From NCBI GenBank assembly GCA_013822855.1, contig PNLE01000020.1, positions 1-34,770 on the forward strand: a stretch of 34,770 nucleotides of DNA. The letters are read 5' to 3'. This document shows, one piece after another, positions 20,911 to 28,559 of this stretch. The stretch comes from Planctomyces sp. Lineage in GTDB: Bacteria; Planctomycetota; Planctomycetia; Planctomycetales; Planctomycetaceae. Made by a program: the position numbers and the translations under genes. How positions within the stretch are numbered: the stretch's first letter is position 1; each line of letters starts with the position of its first letter. Below the pieces are notes generated by a model. That model saw only the letters and a program-made list of their open reading frames with translations, had not been told where the DNA came from and did not search any database.

Positions 20911-21150
20911 CGGGCCAGGGTGGCCCGGCCAACTCGTGGCCGGGTGCCGCAGGCACAAGACGCCGCGCCCTGCGTGCGTCTTTCAGTGAGCACCGTTCCC
21001 GTCGCCTTCGACAATGGGGCATCCGCGACGGATGTCCAAGTGGGCCGGGCACTTGAAGGACCGTTTTTGAAGCGGATCTTGCGGAGGGTGCGGCGTCTTG
21101 CTGTTGTGGCTGCGCACCACAACCCGGCCACAAGATGGCCGGGCCACCCG
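20911..21150. repeat. Foldback (MITE-like) element with long imperfect inverted ends
   Basis: Bases 20918-20945 and 21122-21149 are inverted repeats matching at 26 of 28 positions (ends GGGTGGCCCGGCCA). The similarity continues inward: 20957-20974 pairs with 21081-21099 reversed (AAGACGCCGC core). Each arm is itself partly palindromic. No transposase is encoded and no target-site duplication is obvious. This looks like a non-autonomous repeat or extragenic palindrome. Confidence 0.75.
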
Positions 21151-21191
21151 GTGTGATTTGAGACTCCACGGGTCCAACAAATTGCCGTTAC

Positions 21192-21809
21192 TCATCCACC
21201 GGGCAGGTAGCACCGGTTGGCGGCGAGGTAGGCTTCGACCGCGCGGGGGACGAGGAAGCGGATGGTGCGGCCCGTGGCGACGCGTTCGCGGAGTTCGGTG
21301 GCGGAGATGTCGAGGCCGGGCATGGTGACGTGCTGGATCTTTTCCAAGGCTTGTCGATTCACCAAGCTGGCCAATTCGGGAAGGTCATCCAAGCCCGGCG
21401 GAGGTGTCCGACCGCGGTTGACGACGCCCAGTGTGGCCAGTTCCAGAAGTGCGGCGGGATCCTTCCAGGTGTGGATTTGCTGCAGTGAATCGGCCCCCAT
21501 CAGCAGGAAGAATTCGTGGCCTGGATGCTTTTCGTGGAGCGCGCGGAGGGTGTCGACGGTGTAGGAGATCTCGCCTCGCTGGATTTCGATCGGCTCGACC
21601 CGGAAATGGGGCATGCCGACGATCGCCAGCTTGAGCATCTGGATCCGGTGTTTGGGATCGAGAATCACCCGCCCCGGCTTGTGCGGTGGCTGCGCAGCGG
21701 GGACGAACCAGACTTCATCGAGCGAAAGCTGCTCGCGGCAACTCTCCGCCAGCACGAGATGCGCCAGATGCACTGGATCAAACGTTCCGCCATAGATGCC
21801 GATCCGCAT
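21192..21809 (-). CDS. nadD: Nicotinate-nucleotide adenylyltransferase
   Basis: Adenylates nicotinate mononucleotide in NAD synthesis. The 205 residues begin MRIGIYGGTFDPVHLAHL, the nucleotidyltransferase HxGH-type motif region (GGTFDPVHLAH at 7-17), and end with ISATELRERV (168-177), the second signature. A good AGGAG nine bases upstream fixes ATG 21809. The frame continues upstream into a foldback repeat, which is not coding. It lies between the RicT-like gene and the radical SAM gene on the same strand. Confidence 0.94.
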   Translation of the reverse strand: MRIGIYGGTFDPVHLAHLVLAESCREQLSLDEVWFVPAAQPPHKPGRVILDPKHRIQMLKLAIVGMPHFRVEPIEIQRGEISYTVDTLRALHEKHPGHEFFLLMGADSLQQIHTWKDPAALLELATLGVVNRGRTPPPGLDDLPELASLVNRQALEKIQHVTMPGLDISATELRERVATGRTIRFLVPRAVEAYLAANRCYLPGG

Positions 21810-21836
21810 GGGAATTGCTCCTAACGTCTGAACGTG

Positions 21837-21930
21837 TGGCACGTCCCTGGAGGCTTTGCGGAAGCGCGTGGTCTTCGTATTCGAAAGTGTAAATTGCCCA
21901 CGCCCTTCGGAAGACCTCAGGGACGTGCCA
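21837..21930. repeat. Small foldback element, 94 bp
   Basis: Bases 21837-21849 and 21918-21930 are perfect inverted repeats (TGGCACGTCCCTG), and pairing continues inward with small gaps through about 35 bases per arm, leaving a central loop that includes TTCGAA. It fills the gap between nadD and the RicT-like gene. It could act in RNA as a terminator or processing hairpin, or be a mobile palindromic repeat. Confidence 0.8.
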
Positions 21931-21964
21931 CCCGCAGGCAACACCCATCACGGGGGATCGATCG

Positions 21965-22864
21965 TTACGATGCCGTGCTCTCTCCGGCTTCCTCTTCCAT
22001 TTCACGTTCCACCGCGACCGGCAGCCCCTTTTTACCGACGACGGTGATGATGTCCTTCAAGTCGGTGAGGACTGTTCGCTGGCCCTCATAGGCGACCATC
22101 AGCTTCTTGGCCAATAGTTCCTGCGCGACGACCCGCCCCTGGCCCAGCTTCGTGACGACGATCGATCCGGGCGAGGGCAATTCCTTGCGGTGCTCCTCGT
22201 AGGTGTCGTACTCGTACCGCAGGCAGCACTTGAGGCGTCCGCAGCGGCCCGAGATCTTCGAAGGATCGAGCGTGGCCTTCTGGAGCTTGGCCATCTTCAT
22301 GGAGACGGGAGGCATCTCCTTGAGGTGCGTGTTGCAGCAGACGGGCTTGCCGCAATCGCCGTAATCGGCCAGCAGGCGGGCCTCGTCGCGGATGCCGATC
22401 TGCCGCATTTCGATGCGGGACTGATGCCGCTTGGCCAACACCTTGACCAGTTCGCGGAAGTCGATCCGCTGCTCGGCCACGTAGTAGAAGACGACTCGTT
22501 CACCGCCGAAGATCCGCTCGGAATCGACGAGCTGCATCTGGAGCGACATCTCGGCGATGAGTTGCTTGCAGCTGGCGAACTCCTCAACTTCCAACCGGGC
22601 GACGCGATCCTTCTCACGCTCGTCTTCGAGGGTGGGTAGGCGCAAGATGCGGCCCGTCTCCCGGTCGACACCCAACCATTCGCGGGTGGCGACGCTGGCG
22701 GCGCTGAGAACCTCGCCCCATTCCACCCCGCGGTCGGAGCGGACGATCACCTGCGTGCCGCGGGAGACGGGAATGAACGGCCCGCGGATCGAGAACTCCC
22801 CCAGAAGGCGCGTGACGCCGTAACGGACAACCCACGCCTGACTGGAAGGAGCCGACATATCCAT
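21965..22864 (-). CDS. PSP1-domain protein, RicT (YaaT)-like
   Basis: A 299-residue protein with a PSP1 C-terminal domain. The family's conserved cysteines are present: C171, C176 and C177 (CGKPVCC) and C208, C213 and C214 (RCGRLKCC), within KISGRCGRLKCCLRYE. In Bacillus RicT these cysteines take part in an Fe-S-carrying complex (RicA/F/T) that affects RNase Y-dependent mRNA processing. RicA and RicF partners are not visible here. In-frame ATGs at 22864 and 22858 are both possible. It lies between icd and nadD on the minus strand. Confidence 0.85.
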   Translation of the reverse strand: MDMSAPSSQAWVVRYGVTRLLGEFSIRGPFIPVSRGTQVIVRSDRGVEWGEVLSAASVATREWLGVDRETGRILRLPTLEDEREKDRVARLEVEEFASCKQLIAEMSLQMQLVDSERIFGGERVVFYYVAEQRIDFRELVKVLAKRHQSRIEMRQIGIRDEARLLADYGDCGKPVCCNTHLKEMPPVSMKMAKLQKATLDPSKISGRCGRLKCCLRYEYDTYEEHRKELPSPGSIVVTKLGQGRVVAQELLAKKLMVAYEGQRTVLTDLKDIITVVGKKGLPVAVEREMEEEAGESTAS

Positions 22865-22924
22865 GAGCTGGGTTCAACCTTGACGGACTGACGGGATGAT
22901 TGCGGGTAGAGAAAGGCCAAGAAA

Positions 22925-22943
22925 CGGGGGGTTGCCCCCCCCG
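22925..22943 (-). terminator. Possible terminator after icd
   Basis: On the minus strand a run of G pairs with a run of C (at least 6 bp) across a 3-base loop, followed by GTTTCTTGG. It lies about a dozen bases after the icd stop. The T-run is poor, so termination may be partial. Confidence 0.45.
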
Positions 22944-22954
22944 CTCGCCGGAAA

Positions 22955-24124
22955 CTACAGCGACTGGACGCGTTTGCAGATGGCGTCGGCCATTTCCTTC
23001 GTGCCGACGGCGGTGGGATCGTTGCGGTCGGCTTTCATGTCGTAGGTAACATCCTTCCCTTCCTCGATGATCTCGGCGACCGCTCGCTCCAGACGCTCGG
23101 CGGCTTTCTTTTCGCCCAGATGCTCGAGCATCAGCTTGGCGGAGAGGATCAGCGCGACGGGGTTGACCTTGTTCTGGCCCTTGTACTTGGGGGCGCTGCC
23201 GTGGGTCGCTTCGAAGATCGCCGAGTCGGGGCCGATGTTCGCCCCGGGGGCGACGCCCAGACCACCGACGAGTCCCGCGCACAGGTCGCTGAGGATGTCG
23301 CCGTAGAGGTTGGGGAGCAGGATCACGTCGTACAGTTCGGGCTTCTGGACCAGCTGCATGCACATGTTGTCGATGAGACGTTCCATGTAGTTCAGCTTGC
23401 TGCCGTCGAGCACCTTGCCCGCGAGCAGCGGATCGGCTTCCTTGGCCAGTTCGGGTTGCTCGAACTTGGCGCCATAGGCCTTGGCGACGGCGCGGGTCTC
23501 GTCGTACCACAGGCCATCGGTGAATTTCATGATATTCGCCTTGCAGACCGAAGTGACCGACTTGCGGCCGTTCTCGACGGCGTACTGGAAGGCGTAGTTA
23601 GCGATGTTCCGCGTCCCCTCGTAGGACATCGGCTTGATGCTGACGCCGGTGGTCTCCAGCCCGGTAGAGATCTTCTTCCCGGTGGCGAGCTTGTTGATCG
23701 CCTGGATCAGTTCCTGCGTGCCCGGCAGGCCGGCCTGGAACTCGACGCCAGCATAGAGGTCTTCGGTGTTCTCACGGAGTACGACCAGATCGACCGGCGT
23801 GTTCGAGAAGTAGCTGCGAACCCCCTTGTAGGTCTTGCAGGGACGAACGCAGGCGTAGAGGCCGAGTTCCTGGCGGAGGAAAACATTGACGCTGCGGAAG
23901 CCCTTGCCGATGGGAGTGGTGATGGGGGCCTTGAGGGCGACCTTGTTCTTGCGGATCGAGGCGAGGACCGATTCGGGAACCTTGCCGACCTTCTCGATGA
24001 CTTCGATGCCGCATTCCTGGACATCCCAGTTGATCTTCACGCCGGTGGCGTCGACGCAGCGGCGGGTCGCCTCGGCGATTTCGGGACCGACACCATCTCC
24101 GGGGATCAACGTGACATCGTACAT
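22955..24124 (-). CDS. icd: Isocitrate dehydrogenase, probably NADP-preferring
   Basis: Oxidises isocitrate to 2-oxoglutarate in the TCA cycle. The 389 residues start [16 protein letters not shown] at ATG 24124. Substrate residues follow the E. coli pattern: S78, N80 and R84 in RSVNVFLR and R94 in ACVRP, which favours isocitrate over isopropylmalate. The coenzyme loop reads [15 protein letters not shown], with K313-Y314 matching the E. coli NADP-determining pair (K344-Y345) rather than the D-I of NAD enzymes. The later E. coli arginine (R395) is not conserved here. The frame is open upstream by 13 codons. It is followed by a weak terminator and the RicT-like gene. Confidence 0.88.
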   Translation of the reverse strand: MYDVTLIPGDGVGPEIAEATRRCVDATGVKINWDVQECGIEVIEKVGKVPESVLASIRKNKVALKAPITTPIGKGFRSVNVFLRQELGLYACVRPCKTYKGVRSYFSNTPVDLVVLRENTEDLYAGVEFQAGLPGTQELIQAINKLATGKKISTGLETTGVSIKPMSYEGTRNIANYAFQYAVENGRKSVTSVCKANIMKFTDGLWYDETRAVAKAYGAKFEQPELAKEADPLLAGKVLDGSKLNYMERLIDNMCMQLVQKPELYDVILLPNLYGDILSDLCAGLVGGLGVAPGANIGPDSAIFEATHGSAPKYKGQNKVNPVALILSAKLMLEHLGEKKAAERLERAVAEIIEEGKDVTYDMKADRNDPTAVGTKEMADAICKRVQSL

Positions 24125-24310
24125 ATCGGGAAACTTTCGAGACGGGACTGGTTGACCGGACACACGATCGGAGCCGCCGGGACGGTTCGATCCTCATGCG
24201 GGAAGCATAGCGGAGCGGCCTGTCCCTCTCCAAGCGTCATCACGTGCAAACCTTCAGGTTCTCGGGACGAGGAGAGGGGATTGGGGGAGAAGCAATTTGC
24301 CGCCGGGAAA

Positions 24311-24355
24311 TGAAAATCCACGGGCGAAAGGTCTTTAGCGACCCTCCGCTCGTGG
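24311..24355 (-). terminator. Terminator of the PilM-type operon
   Basis: On the minus strand, bases 24355-24318 form a stem with outer pairs CCACG/CGTGG and an inner 10-bp stem with two G-U pairs, loop GCTAAA, followed by ATTTTCATTT. It comes about 40 bases after the stop of the third gene and before icd. Confidence 0.75.
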
Positions 24356-24394
24356 AATTTCGTGAACTGCGATCCGGGCGATCCCCAGTGGAAA

Positions 24395-26521
24395 TCAAGG
24401 GCCGGGAGGGCTGGAACCCATCGCACCCTTGCCGCGCTTCCCACCTTTGAGCTTTTTGGAGCTGACCTTGCGGGCGGAGGGATCCATCATTTCGGGGGGG
24501 AGATAATTCTCCTCGCCGCCGGAACCCAGAAGCGGATCCAAACCGGAGGCCAACGGGGGCTGAAACTTCTCGTAGACGCTTTTCTCACCCTCGAACCGGC
24601 GTTTGAGCTCGTCCTCCTGCTTTTGATTGGTGCTGGTGTCGATGAATTCCATCTGGCCTGCTTCGTTGACGACCACCGCCTCCGGCAGCAAGCCGAAATT
24701 GAGTTTGCCGCTGACGGGGGTCAACCCAAGCTCAGCCATGTGGACGGGCGTCTTCGACTGAGTGGTCACGTTGACTTCAACATCCGAGGCGACATCGAGC
24801 AGCAGGTCGGTGGTGCCGATGACCATGTCCGTCTCGTCGTAGGTGCCGTTCCCAAGATCGGCGCGCTTGATCTTCTTGCTCTCCTTGATGACCTGGCCGA
24901 CCGAGGTGAGATCGAGCGTGGCGTTGAGGAGCGAGCCGAGCTTGGCATCCCACTGGTAGACGCTCATGTTGGCGACGGCTTTGCGGATCGAACGGGTCAC
25001 ATCCCGGACGGGATCGCGTTCGCTACCTGCCAGGTAGTACTTGACGTCGGCGGGAACGACGGCAGGATTCGAGATCCCACTCCAGGGAGATTCACGCTCC
25101 GGCCCAGCCGCCACCGAAGGATCAACGATCTGCTCGATGGGGAGGTTGTAGTTGGGATTGGTGAAAATCAGCTTCACGCGGTAGCGGTAGGCACGGCCGG
25201 GCTTCACCTGGAGATCGAGATACCGGAAGAGGAGCAGACGGCCGCCAGCGGTGTCGAGCATTTTGCGAAGCTGCTGGTTCGTCATCGCGGCACTGCCGGG
25301 GGTAGCCAAGGCTGTCGACATGGTACCGAGGATCTGATCCGAACTTCCCGAAGAGAGCATGGCCCCTTGCAGCGCTCTCAGATCGCGCTGGACCACGGCG
25401 AATCCCCGCCGTTGCGGCCGTTGATTCTGGGCCAACAGGGCCTGTTCCTTGCTGGCGACCTCCACCATTTTGTCCAAGAATCGCTCCTGCTTGGCCCTTT
25501 CTTCGGGGCTCAGGGTGAAGTTGCGGACCTTGGGATGCGTGGCGTGTTCAGCCCAGTAGCCCATGAGTCGCAACGGCAACGGAGCGGTGATGGTCGCGTC
25601 CGAGATCCGGGCGTCGAAGGGGTCGAGATCGAAATTGGGCGATTCGCTGAGCACTTGGGAATCGGCCACCATGTCGACGGCCTCCCACTTGCCTGTCCAA
25701 GGAGTGTCTCCCGGCTGGGCCTCCTGTCGCTCCAGACGGAAATCGAGGAGTTCGAGGTACTGTTCGGCCTCGGTCAGGTTCTGGAGATTGAGGGCCTTCT
25801 GGAGCTTGGCCACCTGCTGTTGCAAGGGGACGATACCACGGACGGAGACATAGCGAACGCCGCGCGCCTCGACGCTGGAGACCATCCCGCCGGAGCCCCC
25901 TTCGAGACCGTAGCCGCCGCCCGGCCCCATGGTCGAGTTTTCAAAGGGAGAGGGAGGTGTGTAGCCTCCGGGACCGCCGGAACCTTCCGCACCCGGTCCG
26001 CCGGGGGTTCCCGCACCCGCAGCACCGGTGCGCAAAGCGAATTCGGTATCGACGACCTCCTCCTTGGGTTTGGTCAGGTCGCCTGTTTCGGTTTCGGCGA
26101 GGGTGACATCCAGCCCTTTGCTGATCGCGATGATCGCAGTCCCAGCATCGGCGATGAGATCGGCGACGGGGAGCCATTCCGGCTCCTTGATCTGCTCCTG
26201 CTTGCGGTAGAGCGGATGGTACAGCGGCGTGGAGAATTCAAAGGCCGCAACCGATTCCATGGGCTGGAGCAGTCGGGAGGCGCGGTCCTTATAGGCGACG
26301 ACGCCGTATTCGGCGGCCTTCTCGGCGGGCCAGACACCGGCATCGATGTTCGACTTGGCGCTGGTGGCCTTCTTGATGATCTCGTCGGGGGAACGCTCAA
26401 AACGGCCCCAGGTGGTGGAACTCCAGACACCCAGCACAATCAGGCCGATCCCCCCCAGGGCGATCTTCTCGCCATGATCGACCAGCATCGATTTGAAGTT
26501 GAAACCTTTGAGTCGCGCCAT
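24395..26521 (-). CDS. One-helix protein of unknown family, third gene of the PilM-type operon
   Basis: A 708-residue protein with start at ATG 26521, fixed by an AAGGAGG site about six bases upstream. One transmembrane helix (about 20-34) places most of it on one side of the membrane, by analogy the periplasmic side. A Gly-rich linker at 165-212 contains GGYTPP. A later region reads GRAYRYRVKLIFTNPNYN, suggesting beta structure, and the C-terminus is basic and Lys/Gly-rich. I do not recognise the family. By position it could take the place of PilP or another linker between the inner-membrane platform and a secretin; that is inference. It lies 112 bases after the PilO-like gene and is followed by the terminator at 24311-24355. 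Confidence 0.75.
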   Translation of the reverse strand: MARLKGFNFKSMLVDHGEKIALGGIGLIVLGVWSSTTWGRFERSPDEIIKKATSAKSNIDAGVWPAEKAAEYGVVAYKDRASRLLQPMESVAAFEFSTPLYHPLYRKQEQIKEPEWLPVADLIADAGTAIIAISKGLDVTLAETETGDLTKPKEEVVDTEFALRTGAAGAGTPGGPGAEGSGGPGGYTPPSPFENSTMGPGGGYGLEGGSGGMVSSVEARGVRYVSVRGIVPLQQQVAKLQKALNLQNLTEAEQYLELLDFRLERQEAQPGDTPWTGKWEAVDMVADSQVLSESPNFDLDPFDARISDATITAPLPLRLMGYWAEHATHPKVRNFTLSPEERAKQERFLDKMVEVASKEQALLAQNQRPQRRGFAVVQRDLRALQGAMLSSGSSDQILGTMSTALATPGSAAMTNQQLRKMLDTAGGRLLLFRYLDLQVKPGRAYRYRVKLIFTNPNYNLPIEQIVDPSVAAGPERESPWSGISNPAVVPADVKYYLAGSERDPVRDVTRSIRKAVANMSVYQWDAKLGSLLNATLDLTSVGQVIKESKKIKRADLGNGTYDETDMVIGTTDLLLDVASDVEVNVTTQSKTPVHMAELGLTPVSGKLNFGLLPEAVVVNEAGQMEFIDTSTNQKQEDELKRRFEGEKSVYEKFQPPLASGLDPLLGSGGEENYLPPEMMDPSARKVSSKKLKGGKRGKGAMGSSPPGP

Positions 26522-26632
26522 GGCGTCCTCCTTCACAGTGCGGTTGGATGATCGGGGAGCGGGTGAGGCTCGGAATGCTGAATGTTTCGTTCGCGTGAGT
26601 CATCGTTGGTCGCGGCGAGCGGCAGTGGCCGT

Positions 26633-28390
26633 TCAACCTGGACCGGGTGTGGCCGCCGGGATCGTTCCCGCCGGTGCGGGTTCAATGCCAACAGGAGGCG
26701 GAGTGGTGGTAGCCGGTTCCGCCGCGGGAGCCGCCGGATCGGGCGTCACAGCTCCGGGAGTGGCTGGCGCGACCGGTGCGGGATCGGTCGGTGCCGGTGT
26801 TCCCGTCGCTGGTGCTGCGGGTGTCATCGCGGGATCGGCTGCGGGGGCCGCCGGATCCACGGGCGCTGCGGGATCAACCGGAGCCGCCGGGTCGGCGGCC
26901 GGGGCTTCTCCGGTGGCGGGTGCCGCGGGATTGGCGGTGGCGGCATCGGTGGTTGCTTCCGCAGCGGCGGCGGCTTCCGGTGGCGGGTTGTAGAGGGTGA
27001 AGTAACCGGCGATGGTGACTTCGGCGATGTTTGGATCCGACAACGCGTTCTGGAGGGCCACATTTGCCGCCTGCACCTTGCTCATCAGCATAGGGTTGTT
27101 AGCGTCCTGTGGATTGAGGCTTCCCTGTTGGGTGATGAAGTCGGGCGGTGTGGTGTTGTTGAAGTCACCGAATCCACCGCCATCCGGAGAGCTTCCGCCG
27201 AACGAGGGTGCCGAGGAGGCGAAGGAGGAGGATCCCGATTCACCACCATAGGAGGGCATGCCGCCACCACCGCCACCCCGGGCGAAGTTGCCGTCCTCGT
27301 TCTTGCGGACCATTTGCACGCGGACAACTTCCACCGGCCAGACCGACCGTTCGTTGCTGGTCAGTTCGGCCACGAAATCGGGGATGCGGCGGTGATCCAT
27401 GAGCACCACCAGATAGAAGCCGCGGGTGCGGAAGGGAGCCCCTTCCTCATCGTCGATGTAACGACGTTTGACAGCCTGCTGCGGCATTCCATCGGGCGAG
27501 GCGCTGGGATCTCCCGAGAAGCCACCATCGGATGACATCCCGCTCATGCCATTTTCGCCCCCTTCGGAGCCGAATTCTTCTCGAATGGGGAAATCGGAGC
27601 TCGTCGGGACGGCGATCTTGCCGCCGCGACCGCCACCCGGGCCGCCGGAGAATCCGTCACCGCTGGCCATGGGAGGAGTGTAACCACCGCTCCCATCTCC
27701 CGAATCGCCACCCATGCCCGCCGCCGGGGCATCGATTGGCTCGCCACGTTTTCCGCCCAAAAGCTGGAGTTTGAGGATCTGGTGAATCGAGGCGTCGAGC
27801 CGGTTGTTGGTGGTCTCGCCGCCGTTCATCTGGGTAATGGTGGTCAAGAGGGATTCGAGCAGCCAGAGATCCTCCTGGGCATCCCACATCTCCTTGGAGG
27901 TGGGGGGCAGGTCGCGCCAGTACTTGACGGGCATGGCCTGCAGGGGGAAGACGACCATCCCCTCGCCGTTCTGGGCATTGAAGGGACGCACCTTCTGCCA
28001 GACCGAAGCGATGTCGGAAGGAGAGCTGGTGCGGTAGATGTCGCGGGCCAGGGGAGCGAATTCGCCCCGGTAACCGGCCTCTTCGGCGTAGGGCTGGATG
28101 TTCTTCGGCCATGTCATGCGGGAACGCTGCTGTTCCCAGAGAAGCGTGCGGGCCAGTTCGACCTGCTTTTCCTGGTAAGCGTTGACGGTCGACAGTTTGG
28201 CCGAATAGTCGGCGCTGGGAATTCCGCCGGAGGGAATTCCGTTCATCGCCTCCTCAATTTTTTTCTTTCGGTCAGTGATGTTCGTGGCGAGCAACGAGGA
28301 AGCCTGCCACCAGCCTGAAAAAGCCAAAATGACCGCGAGGCCGCTGAGGATCCAGAAGCGGTTGCGAATAATGGGTTCCAGCTTATCCAT
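26633..28390 (-). CDS. PilO-like membrane protein with Gly-rich linkers and Ala/Pro-rich tail
   Basis: A 585-residue protein. A short cytoplasmic N-terminus is followed by one transmembrane helix (about 12-34), then a mostly helical region (to about 215). Gly-rich linkers (224-260, 370-410) flank an alpha/beta segment (323-362, GFYLVVLMDHRR to VEVVRVQM) that resembles PilO/GspM-type ferredoxin-like domains. Residues 470-585 are almost entirely Ala, Pro, Thr, Asp and Gly, with repeats such as PAAPVDPAAPVDPAAP. The linker has GGYTPP at 235-240. The PilO assignment rests on topology and gene order after PilM-PilN, since sequence alone is not decisive. Confidence 0.65.
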   Translation of the reverse strand: MDKLEPIIRNRFWILSGLAVILAFSGWWQASSLLATNITDRKKKIEEAMNGIPSGGIPSADYSAKLSTVNAYQEKQVELARTLLWEQQRSRMTWPKNIQPYAEEAGYRGEFAPLARDIYRTSSPSDIASVWQKVRPFNAQNGEGMVVFPLQAMPVKYWRDLPPTSKEMWDAQEDLWLLESLLTTITQMNGGETTNNRLDASIHQILKLQLLGGKRGEPIDAPAAGMGGDSGDGSGGYTPPMASGDGFSGGPGGGRGGKIAVPTSSDFPIREEFGSEGGENGMSGMSSDGGFSGDPSASPDGMPQQAVKRRYIDDEEGAPFRTRGFYLVVLMDHRRIPDFVAELTSNERSVWPVEVVRVQMVRKNEDGNFARGGGGGGMPSYGGESGSSSFASSAPSFGGSSPDGGGFGDFNNTTPPDFITQQGSLNPQDANNPMLMSKVQAANVALQNALSDPNIAEVTIAGYFTLYNPPPEAAAAAEATTDAATANPAAPATGEAPAADPAAPVDPAAPVDPAAPAADPAMTPAAPATGTPAPTDPAPVAPATPGAVTPDPAAPAAEPATTTPPPVGIEPAPAGTIPAATPGPG

Positions 28391-28520
28391 GACATTCCCC
28401 GCGATTTCGTGGCGACCAGCGATTGGCTGGTGCCCCGTGATGACTCATCGAAAGTTCAAACTCGGATTCAATTCAGTTCTGGTTCGCTTCGGTGCTGACT
28501 CAATTCGGTGCCGCGTGGTT

Positions 28521-28540
28521 GCCATGGCGAGCCATGGCGA
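28521..28540. repeat. Direct and palindromic repeat GCCATGGCGA x2
   Basis: GCCATGGCGA occurs twice in tandem at 28521-28530 and 28531-28540. Each contains the palindrome GCCATGGC, so the pair can also fold as an 8-bp hairpin. It lies between the PilM-PilN and PilO-like genes. Confidence 0.8.
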
Positions 28541-28559
28541 CGTGCCGTGGAAACGACGA

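Larger units (their letters stand above)
20745..21191. other. Gene-free gap upstream of the radical SAM gene
   Basis: Holds a short tandem repeat at 20761-20784 and a foldback element at 20911-21150. No gene is supported; an open frame on the minus strand is an artefact of the repeat. Confidence 0.6.

Noticed and set aside
20745-21131. N-terminal extension of the radical SAM frame
   Set aside because: It runs through a foldback repeat, is Arg/Cys/Pro-rich and has no family similarity; ATG 20744 is a sufficient start.
24362-26551. A 729-codon plus-strand frame opposite the third operon gene
   Set aside because: The minus strand has a strong Shine-Dalgarno, a membrane helix and a terminator; the plus frame is a shadow of codon bias.
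26640-26960. Repetitive GC-rich DNA that could be taken for a minisatellite or CRISPR-like array
   Set aside because: It encodes the Ala/Pro-rich tail of the PilO-like protein with imperfect codon-sized repeats and no regular spacers.
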